From assembly GCA_016715905.1 (NCBI GenBank), contig JADJXI010000004.1, positions 620,001 through 684,000 on the forward strand: a DNA stretch of 64,000 nucleotides, in the 5' to 3' direction. Below the pieces are notes generated by a model that saw only the letters and a program-made list of their open reading frames with translations, ran no database searches and was not told where the DNA came from. Origin of the DNA: Sphingobacteriaceae bacterium. Lineage in GTDB: Bacteria; Bacteroidota; Bacteroidia; B-17B0; Aurantibacillaceae. Position numbers and translations under genes: made by a program. Shown here one piece after another: positions 26,092 to 34,565 of the stretch (positions within the stretch are counted from its first letter, which is position 1; each line of letters opens with the position of its first letter).

Positions 26092-27963
26092 TTATTGCAA
26101 AGCTAACTCTTTATCTAAATAAGATTGCACTAAATCTATGGCATTATCAATTACATCGCTTAATGCGGTAATGTAAGTTCCGGGTTTAGCCATTGAAAGC
26201 GCATGTTTTAAGGCTTCAATTTCAACCGGTACATATTCGTATGATTGATTAGGATTTACCTCAAGTATTCCTTCAACTAAAAGTTTAACAATGTCTTCTG
26301 CTTTTCTTCCTCGAAGAAATTTATCCTGACGTATGATGATGTGATCAAACATTTCGGCCGAAATTCTGCCCATATCTCTGATATCATCATCTCTTCTGTC
26401 ACCTGTTCCGGTTATAATACCAATTTTATTTGTTGCATCTATGGTACTTAAAAATTCTTTAATCCCCCTGAATCCATCTGCATTGTGTGCAAAATCAATC
26501 AACACTTTATAATCTTTAAAATCAAAAATATTCATGCGGCCCGGGGTTTGAGCGGCTGAAGGAATAAAAGTTCCCAAACTCATTTGAATATCTGCTATCG
26601 TAAAACCATACACATAAGAAGCCAGTGTTGCCGAAAGCACATTATAAATCATGAAGGTTACTTTTCCTCCGAAGGTGAGTGGAATTAGTGTTGTTTTTTC
26701 TACTCTGAATTTCCATTCTCCTTTTTTTATAGTGATAAATCCGTTTTCATAAATTGCGGCAATTCCTCCTTTTTTACAATGTTCGCGTATAATCGGATTG
26801 TTTTCATCTATACTGAAATAAGCAATATTACAATCCACTGTTTTAGCGATGGACACACAATATTTATTATCGGCATTTAAAATCACATAACCATCTCTTT
26901 TTACGGCTCTGGCTACAACACCTTTAACATTAGCCATATCTTCCAGTGTATTGATATCGCTTAAGCCCATGTGGTCTTCTTGAATATTAGTAACAACTGC
27001 AACATCGCATTTACCAAATCCCAATCCCGAACGGAGTATACCACCACGAGCGGTTTCAAGCACGGCAAACTCAACGGTTGGATCTTTTAAAATAAATTCG
27101 GCACTTATGGGTCCGGTTGTATCGCCTTTGGTTACCATTGAATTCTGTACATAAATACCATCGGAAGTGGTAAAGCCAACCCGGTAACCGTTATTTTTTA
27201 CAATATGTGCAATTAAACGAGTGGTTGTAGTTTTTCCGTTTGTTCCGGTTACAGCAATAATAGGAATTCGACAGGATTTACCGGCGGGATACAACATATC
27301 AATTACAGGCGCGGCCACATTTCTTGGAAGTCCGTTGGCCGGAGCCAAGTGCATTCGGAAACCCGGTGCAGCATTTACTTCAAGCACTACTCCTCCATTC
27401 TCAGTTAAAGGTTCACTCAAATTTTGTGCCATAATATCAATTCCGCAAATATCCAATCCAATTATTCGTGAGATTCGTTCGCACATGATAATATTATTGG
27501 GGTGAACAATATCGGTTACATCTGTTGATGTGCCTCCTGTACTTAAATTAGCAGTACCTTTCAAATAACACACTTCTCCTTTCTTTAATACGGTATCTAA
27601 GGTGTAATTGTATTTTAAAAGTTGGTCCTGTGTTTCTTTATTGATTGTTATTTCCGTTAATACGTTTTCATGTCCATAACCCCTTCTCGGGTCTGCATTT
27701 TCTTTATCTATTAATTTTTGAATAGATGATTTTCCGTCGCCGGTTACATGTGCAGGTTCGCGCAAAGCGGCTGCAATAAAACGATGGTTAATAACCAAAA
27801 CCCGGAAATCAAATCCGGAAATAAATTTTTCGATAATGATACGACGTGAATACTTTTTAGCATGTTCAAAGGCGATATAAGCATCCTCTAAACTGTTCAC
27901 ATTAATAGATGCTCCTTTGCCATGATTACCATCCAAAGGTTTAAGCACCAAAAGGAAAACCAA
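26092..27963 (-). CDS. cphA: Cyanophycin synthetase, C-terminal part (frameshifted gene)
   Basis: This frame carries the rest of the ATP-grasp domain (VLKPLDGNHGKGASINV; VLEVNAAPGFRMHLAPA) and the Mur-ligase-like domain with P-loop AVTGTNGKTTTTRLIA and the acceptor region DYKVLIDFAHNADGF. It follows the N-terminal frame at 27941-28711; the break is one extra base in an A4 run (27950-27953, T4 on the coding strand). With three bases the sequence reads IGFPLVLKPLDGN, as in intact CphA. The reconstructed enzyme is about 870 residues, normal for the family. It polymerises aspartate and arginine into multi-L-arginyl-poly-L-aspartate using ATP. The real joining point is near 27950, not the TTG at 27963. 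Confidence 0.9.
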   Translation of the reverse strand: MVFLLVLKPLDGNHGKGASINVNSLEDAYIAFEHAKKYSRRIIIEKFISGFDFRVLVINHRFIAAALREPAHVTGDGKSSIQKLIDKENADPRRGYGHENVLTEITINKETQDQLLKYNYTLDTVLKKGEVCYLKGTANLSTGGTSTDVTDIVHPNNIIMCERISRIIGLDICGIDIMAQNLSEPLTENGGVVLEVNAAPGFRMHLAPANGLPRNVAAPVIDMLYPAGKSCRIPIIAVTGTNGKTTTTRLIAHIVKNNGYRVGFTTSDGIYVQNSMVTKGDTTGPISAEFILKDPTVEFAVLETARGGILRSGLGFGKCDVAVVTNIQEDHMGLSDINTLEDMANVKGVVARAVKRDGYVILNADNKYCVSIAKTVDCNIAYFSIDENNPIIREHCKKGGIAAIYENGFITIKKGEWKFRVEKTTLIPLTFGGKVTFMIYNVLSATLASYVYGFTIADIQMSLGTFIPSAAQTPGRMNIFDFKDYKVLIDFAHNADGFRGIKEFLSTIDATNKIGIITGTGDRRDDDIRDMGRISAEMFDHIIIRQDKFLRGRKAEDIVKLLVEGILEVNPNQSYEYVPVEIEALKHALSMAKPGTYITALSDVIDNAIDLVQSYLDKELALQ

Positions 27964-28711
27964 TTCGTTCTATGGTTTTTTCCAAATCATCTCTATCGCT
28001 TATACAATCTCCTTTGGCTACGGGAATAGCAGCTTCCTGTAGCATATGTTTAGTTGCATTTTTATCGCTGGCTAAATCTACGGCTATAGAACTGGTTTTG
28101 TCGGTCATGGTAGCTCTAAATCGTACTTGATTTTTACCATATCCTAATTGCACTAAAGATTCGTTATTCAAGCGAATGTAAGGTATATCTCTGGCAACTG
28201 CCTCGTCAATAATGCTTCCTGTACTTGGGCCAAACCTTTCCTTTTCGCGCATTTCGCGCATGGTTTTTATATCCGCCTCTAAATCATAATCAGTTCCATC
28301 AATTAATGCCTGCGCAATAGCAACCGATTTTTTAGCAGCATAAACGCCCACATTTTCTTCCATATATGAAAACACCACGTTGTACACGCCCGGTTTTCCG
28401 GTTCCTCTTGTTCTGCCATAACCACAATCCATTCCGGCTAAAGTTTGTATTTCAAGGGCAATGTGTTCAATTACGTGTCCCATCCAGGTCCCCTCTTTTA
28501 CCCGTTCAAAAAAACCACCTTCATGGTCTTTAGAACATCGATGTTTAAGCATGGTTGGAAACATTTTTTCAATGCGTTTATCGAATCCTTTGATTTTATG
28601 GGTTGGTTTTTCTTCCATTTCCTCCAAATCAAGCTTCATTACTATTAATTTCTTTCTGTAATTAGACCAGTAATTTGGACCTCTTAAAATTTTTATTTCA
28701 ACAATATTCAT
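27941..28711 (-). CDS. cphA: Cyanophycin synthetase, N-terminal part (frameshifted gene)
   Basis: The 256-codon frame begins MNIVEIKILRGPNYWSNYRK, the CphA signature start, and includes the N-terminal domain (HRCSKDHEGGFFERVKEGTW; GHVIEHIALEIQTLAGMDCG; GYGRTRGTGKPGVYNVVF) and the first part of the ATP-grasp domain (DKNATKHMLQEAAIPVAKG). It ends prematurely as IGFPFGA-stop through a one-base insertion in the T run. If the insertion is real the cell lacks cyanophycin synthetase; if it is a consensus error the gene is intact. The start lies 139 bp from the divergent cyanophycinase gene, implying shared control of polymer synthesis and breakdown. Confidence 0.9.
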   Translation of the reverse strand: MNIVEIKILRGPNYWSNYRKKLIVMKLDLEEMEEKPTHKIKGFDKRIEKMFPTMLKHRCSKDHEGGFFERVKEGTWMGHVIEHIALEIQTLAGMDCGYGRTRGTGKPGVYNVVFSYMEENVGVYAAKKSVAIAQALIDGTDYDLEADIKTMREMREKERFGPSTGSIIDEAVARDIPYIRLNNESLVQLGYGKNQVRFRATMTDKTSSIAVDLASDKNATKHMLQEAAIPVAKGDCISDRDDLEKTIERIGFPFGA

Positions 28712-28850
28712 AATTCGCCTGTAATTTTCATCAATATAATTGTAGTTTTTTAGATAAACAATAATCTGTTCAAAATAATCTAAAATTAAGCCATGAATCC
28801 CTGTATTTACTATTTCCTATCCATTACCTTCGCATAACTTTAAATTTAAC

Positions 28851-29726
28851 ATGGCGCATCCTAGAGGTAAATTAGTAATTATTGGTGGTTCGGTAGATAA
28901 AGGAAGTTTTTCAGAAAACACCGAAGATTTAAAAAGATCAATTAATTTTTTTGAGAAAGGTATTCTTAAAAGAATAACCGATGAATCATTCCGGGGGGAT
29001 AAATCCAGAATTGAAATAATAACCACAGCCTCCAGTATTCCTGAAATTGTAGGGGAAGAATACATTAAAGCCTTTGAGCATTTAAATGTAAAAAATGTAG
29101 GGATTTTGGATATTCGAAAACGAGAAGAAGCTTTGTTGGAAGAAAATATTGCCAGAATAAGAAATGCTGATACGGTAATGTTTACCGGTGGCGACCAATT
29201 AAGATTAACGCATATTTTTGGAGGTACTCCTTTTCATCAATTATTACTTGAAAAATATCAAAATGATAATTTCTTAATTTCGGGCACATCAGCCGGCGCA
29301 GCTGCCAGTTCAAATAATATGATTTATCAAGGCAAAAGCAGCGAAGCCTTGTTTAAAGGTGAAGTAAAAATTACCGGCGGACTTGGATTTATCAACAACG
29401 TAATTATTGACACGCATTTTGTTCAACGCGGAAGAACGGGTAGACTATTATATGCTTGTACTACAAACCCCATTAATATTGGTATAGGTTTAGGTGAAGA
29501 TGCGGGATTACTCATCAGCAACGGTCATGTTATGGAAGCAATCGGATCCGGTTTAATTATTATTGTGGATGCTACGCACATGAAAGATACTAACGTGAGT
29601 GATGTGGAAATGGGTCAACCCGTTTCGGTTGAAAATTTAATTGTTCATGTAATGGCTATTGGCGACCGTTATGATTTAAAAGAAAGGAAAATGACTATTT
29701 TCCATCCTAAAAAAGAAAACGTTTGA
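28851..29726 (+). CDS. cphB: Cyanophycinase
   Basis: The 291-aa protein is a peptidase S51-family enzyme: opening GKLVIIGGSVDKGSF, the strand and turn VMFTGGDQLRLTHIFGGTPF, and the nucleophile elbow ISGTSAGAAASSN with catalytic Ser near residue 147, followed by GLGFINNVIIDTHFVQRGRTG with the conserved His. It has no signal peptide, so it acts on intracellular granules, cutting cyanophycin into beta-Asp-Arg dipeptides. It is divergent from cphA and nearly abuts the convergent isoaspartyl peptidase gene, which would hydrolyse the dipeptides. Length is normal for bacterial CphB. Confidence 0.93.
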   Translation: MAHPRGKLVIIGGSVDKGSFSENTEDLKRSINFFEKGILKRITDESFRGDKSRIEIITTASSIPEIVGEEYIKAFEHLNVKNVGILDIRKREEALLEENIARIRNADTVMFTGGDQLRLTHIFGGTPFHQLLLEKYQNDNFLISGTSAGAAASSNNMIYQGKSSEALFKGEVKITGGLGFINNVIIDTHFVQRGRTGRLLYACTTNPINIGIGLGEDAGLLISNGHVMEAIGSGLIIIVDATHMKDTNVSDVEMGQPVSVENLIVHVMAIGDRYDLKERKMTIFHPKKENV

Positions 29727-29728
29727 CT

Positions 29729-30661
29729 TTATTTATAAATTGCGCCCAGCAAATTGGTGTTGTGTGATTTGCTTGCCCTGTACATACCTTCCGAATTAAA
29801 CGGCAGAGCCATATTTCCGTTAACATCAACGGCAACTAAGCCGCCTTCTCCGCCAAATTTCACGAGTTTGTCATTTACAACATATTCACAAGCTTGCTGT
29901 AAAGTCATTCCTTTGTATTCCATTAAGCAGGAAATATCATAAGCCACAACCGCTCTTAAGAAATATTCACCATGACCGGTACAACTAATAGCGCAGGTTT
30001 TATCATTTGCATAAGTACCGGCGCCAATTATAGGAGCATCTCCTACTCTGCCATATTTTTTATTGGTCATTCCCCCTGTGCTGGTTGCTGCCGCCAAATG
30101 ACCGTTAATATCTAAGGCAACCGCGCCCACAGTTCCAAACTTTTTTTCGTTTGATTGTCCGGTATGGTCCAATATTATCTTATCCGATTCTTTTGCTTGT
30201 TTTAATTGTTGAAAGCGAGACTCCACATAAAAATATTCATCATTTTCAAAAGGGATATTAATTTGTTTGGCAAAATCTATTGCGCCGGCACCTGTTAACA
30301 ACACATGTTCTGTTTTTTGCATCACGGCTTTAGCCAGGGATACGGGATTTTTAACCTGAGAAACGCCGGCAATTGCCCCGCTGTTCAAATCCTTTCCGTA
30401 CATGATACAGGCATCCATTTCATGTTTTCCATCATGCGTAAAAACCGAACCCTTACCTGCATTAAATAATGGACAATCTTCCAAAGAAATTACCGCACTT
30501 TCTACAGCGTCTAAAGAACTTCCGCCGGATTTTAACACCGTTTCCCCCGCATGAATCGCATCTGCTAAAGCCTTTAAATAAGCTTTTTCAAGTTCAGGTG
30601 TTAAACTACTTTTAAGTATAGTTCCAGCTCCTCCGTGAATGGCTATGGCATATTTTCCCAT
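29729..30661 (-). CDS. iaaA: Isoaspartyl peptidase / L-asparaginase (Ntn hydrolase)
   Basis: The 310-aa plant-type asparaginase opens KYAIAIHGGAGTI and has the self-cleavage site before the catalytic Thr in KKFGTVGAVALDINGHLAAA (Thr near residue 174). The substrate-binding TSTGGMTNKKYGRVGDAPIIGAG and CTGHGEYFLR follow. After autoproteolysis the alpha and beta subunits form the active enzyme, which splits beta-aspartyl dipeptides. Next to cyanophycinase its most likely substrate is beta-Asp-Arg, releasing Asp and Arg; it may also act in isoaspartyl repair. It lies 2 bp from the convergent cphB gene and 11 bp upstream of the pseudouridine synthase gene. Confidence 0.92.
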   Translation of the reverse strand: MGKYAIAIHGGAGTILKSSLTPELEKAYLKALADAIHAGETVLKSGGSSLDAVESAVISLEDCPLFNAGKGSVFTHDGKHEMDACIMYGKDLNSGAIAGVSQVKNPVSLAKAVMQKTEHVLLTGAGAIDFAKQINIPFENDEYFYVESRFQQLKQAKESDKIILDHTGQSNEKKFGTVGAVALDINGHLAAATSTGGMTNKKYGRVGDAPIIGAGTYANDKTCAISCTGHGEYFLRAVVAYDISCLMEYKGMTLQQACEYVVNDKLVKFGGEGGLVAVDVNGNMALPFNSEGMYRASKSHNTNLLGAIYK

Positions 30662-30672
30662 GATACGTAAAA

Positions 30673-31410
30673 TTAAGGCTTTTTAAATGAAATTGTATTT
30701 AACAAATCTATCGCGTTTGCAAAGAACTCCTGTTGTTTCTTTTTTACCGGATGCTCTATTTTTAAGTAATGAGCATGTAAGGCGATGGCGTTGTTTTTGT
30801 ATTTTTTATCAGATCCGTATAACTCATCACCAAGTACGGGACATTTTAGAGAAGCCAATTGAGCACGGATTTGATGAAATTTGCCGGTAATTAATTTAAT
30901 GTCCCATAAAAAATAATTCCCTAAATTTTTTACGCGATAAAACATTTTAACTTGTTCAGCGTATTCAGTTCCTTCCGGAACTAATACTGCCTTTTTCTTT
31001 TCTTTCCGATGCCAATGTTCCAATGCATGGTATTCACCGGAGAAATCCAAAGCAAATTTACTTTGTTCGCTCAATGCTAAGGTGTTTACTTCTACATTTT
31101 TCTCAGGAGCTTTTGAAGAAAGGGCCAAATATCTTTTCTCCACCTTTCGTTCAGCAAATTGCTCACTCAAATTTCTTAAGTGATTTTTATCTTTCGTAAA
31201 AAGTACAATGCCACTCACCGGTCGGTCTATTCTATGTAAGTGTTGTGCATAAGGATTCGTATTTCCGCTCTCATGGGCTAAATACTTTTTTACCATATCC
31301 TGTAAATTGGGATGATTATTTCTGTCGGGTTCAACCATTAAACCCGCAGGTTTATTACAAACCAACAACACATCATCTTCAAAAATTATATTTAACGAAC
31401 TATTTTTCAT
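30673..31410 (-). CDS. RluA-family RNA pseudouridine synthase
   Basis: The 245-aa protein has the RluA catalytic motif HRIDRPVSGIVLFTKD (catalytic Asp), the N-terminal strand ILVCNKPAGLMVEP-like (LLVCNKPAGLMVEPDRNNHP) and the C-terminal GKFHQIRAQLASLKCPVLGDELYGS. It lacks an S4 domain, as in the RluC/TruC-like short subgroup. It converts uridine to pseudouridine in rRNA or tRNA; the target site cannot be told from sequence. It sits in a minus-strand run between sdaA (21 bp upstream) and iaaA, so it may be co-transcribed. Confidence 0.9.
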   Translation of the reverse strand: MKNSSLNIIFEDDVLLVCNKPAGLMVEPDRNNHPNLQDMVKKYLAHESGNTNPYAQHLHRIDRPVSGIVLFTKDKNHLRNLSEQFAERKVEKRYLALSSKAPEKNVEVNTLALSEQSKFALDFSGEYHALEHWHRKEKKKAVLVPEGTEYAEQVKMFYRVKNLGNYFLWDIKLITGKFHQIRAQLASLKCPVLGDELYGSDKKYKNNAIALHAHYLKIEHPVKKKQQEFFANAIDLLNTISFKKP

Positions 31411-31431
31411 AACTAAAATTTCTAATATTGG

Positions 31432-32859
31432 TTAGCAATCCGGTAAGTTAACGGAAATGGCTAAACCACCTTCCGATGTTTCTTTGTATTTTGAATTCAT
31501 GTCTTTTGCGGTTTCCCACATGGTATTAATCACCTTATCCAACGAAACTTTTGCATGCGAACCATCAGAGGCCAATGCCAATTCCGCTGCATTAATAGCT
31601 TTAATTGCACCCATGGTATTTCTTTCTATACAAGGTATTTGTACTAAGCCGTTAATAGGATCACAAGTTAAACCCAAATGATGTTCCATGGCAATTTCAG
31701 CTGCATTTAGTACTTGTATTGGAGTTCCACCCATTAATTCACACAAAGCGCCTGCCGCCATGGCCGAAGATACACCAATTTCGGCCTGACAACCACCCAT
31801 AGCTGCGGAAATGGTAGAACCTTTTTTAAATATGCTACCTAATTCGCCGGCCACTAATAAAAATCTATGGATATCGTTATCATTGGCTTGGTGATTTTCA
31901 ATCGTTAAATAATATAAAAGAACTGCTGGAATGACACCGGCGCTTCCGTTTGTTGGCGCTGTTACTACTCTACCCAAAGAAGCATTTACTTCATTCACAG
32001 CTAAGGCAAAACAACTCACCCACTTTAATATTTGTCTGAATTTTACTTCTGTTTTCCGAATTGCCATTAACCATTCCTCCTGATTTGAATACGCTGCGTT
32101 TCCGATTAAACTTTTATGCATTTCATAAGCCCGCCTCTTTATTTCCAAACCTCCGGGTAAAATTCCTTCCGTATGACATCCAGTATAAATACTGTTCAGC
32201 ATTACCTTCCAAATTTTATCTAATTCATTTTTTATTTCTGAATCCGTTCTTAATGCTTTTTCATTTTCTAAAACTATATCAGAAATATTCTTATTGTGAT
32301 TAACAGCATAGTTCAACAATTCACTTGCTTTAGTGATGGGATATGGAAAGAAATCGGAATTTAATTTTAATGTTTTACTGAAATTATCATTTTCCTTCAC
32401 CACAAATCCACCACCTATGGAATAAAAGGTAGAACTTAACTTCTCCTTGCCATAACTAACAGTAAATGTTAAACCATTGGCATGAAAAGGGAGAAACTCT
32501 CTATTAAACACAATATTTTTTTGAGGATTGAAATTCACTTTCTTTTTTCCGTTAAGCAATAAACTATTTGTTTTTTGAACAAGACGAACAACTTCATGAA
32601 TTTGATTGGTTGGAATGCTTACCGGATCAAAACCACTTAATCCAAGGATTATGGCTAAATCAGTTGCATGTCCTTTTCCGGTTAAAGAAAGAGAACCATA
32701 CAAATTTACTTGTATCTCCAACTCTGCTTTAGCATTTAAAAATACATCAACTTCCGATAAAAAAAATTGAGCAGCTCGCCATGGCCCTAAAGTGTGGGAG
32801 CTAGAAGGACCAATACCAATTTTTAGCATATCAAAAACAGAAATAAAATCGTATTCCAT
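31432..32859 (-). CDS. sdaA: L-serine ammonia-lyase (iron-sulfur dependent)
   Basis: The 475-aa single-chain enzyme opens with MEYDFISVFDMLKIGIGPSS, where GPSSSHTLGPWRAA is the beta-domain signature. The alpha domain carries VVTAPTNGSAGVIPAVLLYY, MGGCQAEIGVSSAMAAGALC and CDPINGLVQIPCIERN, with the cysteines expected to bind the [4Fe-4S] cluster. It deaminates L-serine to pyruvate and ammonia. I chose the ATG at 32857-32859; the frame is open two codons further to a GTG. It is upstream of and close to the pseudouridine synthase gene. Confidence 0.93.
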   Translation of the reverse strand: MEYDFISVFDMLKIGIGPSSSHTLGPWRAAQFFLSEVDVFLNAKAELEIQVNLYGSLSLTGKGHATDLAIILGLSGFDPVSIPTNQIHEVVRLVQKTNSLLLNGKKKVNFNPQKNIVFNREFLPFHANGLTFTVSYGKEKLSSTFYSIGGGFVVKENDNFSKTLKLNSDFFPYPITKASELLNYAVNHNKNISDIVLENEKALRTDSEIKNELDKIWKVMLNSIYTGCHTEGILPGGLEIKRRAYEMHKSLIGNAAYSNQEEWLMAIRKTEVKFRQILKWVSCFALAVNEVNASLGRVVTAPTNGSAGVIPAVLLYYLTIENHQANDNDIHRFLLVAGELGSIFKKGSTISAAMGGCQAEIGVSSAMAAGALCELMGGTPIQVLNAAEIAMEHHLGLTCDPINGLVQIPCIERNTMGAIKAINAAELALASDGSHAKVSLDKVINTMWETAKDMNSKYKETSEGGLAISVNLPDC

Positions 32860-33019
32860 AAGCACTGAAAAGTGTAATCAAAGGTAGACTTGCAATTCAA
32901 TGAAAAGCATATGGAAGATGCTAATTAATGACATTGATTTGTTAATAGTTAATTTGAATAAAAAAGAAAAAAATTAGAATAGCTAAAATAGGATTTATCG
33001 TGAGTTATTTGCCGTATTT

Positions 33020-34543
33020 TCATTTGTCAAACTTATTAACCCTCAACATCCATTTCCAAATCATAGATTCTGAAACCAAATGTGCTTTTTGAATTTTTTG
33101 CGCGTATCGGATCGAATCCAAAATCTCTTTCTGCTTACCTTCCACTAAAAACTTTTGTTGTTCTACAATTAACTTTTGACTTTCGATAATGTCCTTTTGT
33201 TTCTGAGTTACCTTAAAACGATTATACATAAAACCGGTAAACACCAAAACCAGAGCCAAGCCTCCAAACAAACCGTATTGCTGATTTTTCTTCGCTTTTA
33301 TTTCGGCACTTTGTTTAGCCAATTCGGCATTCTTAATTTCAGTTGATTTTGCATGAGTCACCGAATCGGCTGCCGCCCGCTTTTCATATTCGTATTTAAG
33401 TTGCGAACGAATAGCTGATTTGTGATTTTCTTCACTTTTTAAACTATCATTTAGCAATATGTATTTTTCGAAATACTTTAATGATTGCTTACTATCACCA
33501 TTGTACTTATATACTGTATAAAGTAAAAAATACACCTTAGAAGTTTCAAATAAATTACCTTGTTGTTGCAAAAATTGCTCCGCTTTTTTTGCTTTTACCA
33601 GGGCATTTAGATAGTCCTTTTTTAATACATATAGTTCAGAAAAATCTATCAGTAAAATGGGGTAATTATGCCTATCAGGCAGGGTTTTATAAATTTCTTC
33701 TCCTTTTAGGTAATGTTCTTCTGCTTTTTTATAATCACCACGCAACTTATAAGTAATGCCAATATTAGAAAGTATATTCGCTAAACCATCCCTATCGTTA
33801 TTATCTTCAAAAATTTTTAAAACAATTTTCCAATAACGGGAAGCTGAATCGGTTAAATTAAGGTTATAATAATAAACTCCTATATTATTTAAAATTTCTG
33901 CTTTCCTTCTAAAATCATTTGTTTCTGAGATTTTGTTTAGTGCAATTTTACAATTCTCAATGGCTTTAAGATCATCACCCATTTCGCTATAAATAATAGC
34001 TATATGATTTAAAGCATTCGCTTCTCCTAATACATCATGGTAATGCTTACTGATCTTTAAACTTTTATAGATGACCTCCAAAGCCTTTTTGACTTGACCG
34101 GTAGATTTATAATTAACAGCTATACTCATTAAAGAATTTTGTATTGAAAGAGTATCGTGCAAATCCTTTTCTTTAATCAGAATACTTTTTTGATAATAAT
34201 CGATTGAGCGATTATAGTCGCCCATTAACGAATACCATACGCCATAATTATTATACACGGCTGCTAAATTTTTTGTATAATAATTCTTCAAAGTGGGACT
34301 TAAGCCAAGCTCTTGCTTACTTAAAGCAATAGCTTCCCTATTTTTATTATAATCGAATCTTAATACAGGATCACTTTCTATGCTAAATAACAGTTTTAAT
34401 AATTGACATTTTATAGAATCATTTTGTGTTTGATTTAATGAATTTAGCAAAACTTTAGTATCCAGTTCCTGCGCCTTCAAGTTTATCACATGAAAAAGTA
34501 ATAATGATATGAAAGAAATAATATATTTTTTTGCCTTATCCAA
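33020..34543 (-). CDS. TPR - transmembrane - coiled-coil sensor protein, no output domain, TTG start
   Basis: The 507-aa protein has an N-terminal signal (KKYIISFISLLLFHVINLKAQ), about seven TPRs (residues about 90-380; YNNYGVWYSLMGDYNRSIDYY, LANILSNIGITYKLRGDYKK), and the family linker AIRSQLKYEYEKRAAADSVT. The TM helix is GLFGGLALVLVFTGFMYNRF, then a coiled coil and the end motif KQKEILDSIRYAQKIQKAHL, and it stops 17 residues later. The only start that keeps the signal peptide is TTG at 34543, preceded directly by an in-frame TAA. It is the last of a minus-strand run of four such proteins and a hydrolase. Confidence 0.75.
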   Translation of the reverse strand: MDKAKKYIISFISLLLFHVINLKAQELDTKVLLNSLNQTQNDSIKCQLLKLLFSIESDPVLRFDYNKNREAIALSKQELGLSPTLKNYYTKNLAAVYNNYGVWYSLMGDYNRSIDYYQKSILIKEKDLHDTLSIQNSLMSIAVNYKSTGQVKKALEVIYKSLKISKHYHDVLGEANALNHIAIIYSEMGDDLKAIENCKIALNKISETNDFRRKAEILNNIGVYYYNLNLTDSASRYWKIVLKIFEDNNDRDGLANILSNIGITYKLRGDYKKAEEHYLKGEEIYKTLPDRHNYPILLIDFSELYVLKKDYLNALVKAKKAEQFLQQQGNLFETSKVYFLLYTVYKYNGDSKQSLKYFEKYILLNDSLKSEENHKSAIRSQLKYEYEKRAAADSVTHAKSTEIKNAELAKQSAEIKAKKNQQYGLFGGLALVLVFTGFMYNRFKVTQKQKDIIESQKLIVEQQKFLVEGKQKEILDSIRYAQKIQKAHLVSESMIWKWMLRVNKFDK

Positions 34544-34565
34544 TTAAATCTTCTTAAAATAATAT

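Noticed and set aside
28825..28832. TACCTTCG as a -7 box for cyanophycinase
   Set aside because: One mismatch to TAnnTTTG and no convincing -33 TTTG at the right distance; too weak to list.
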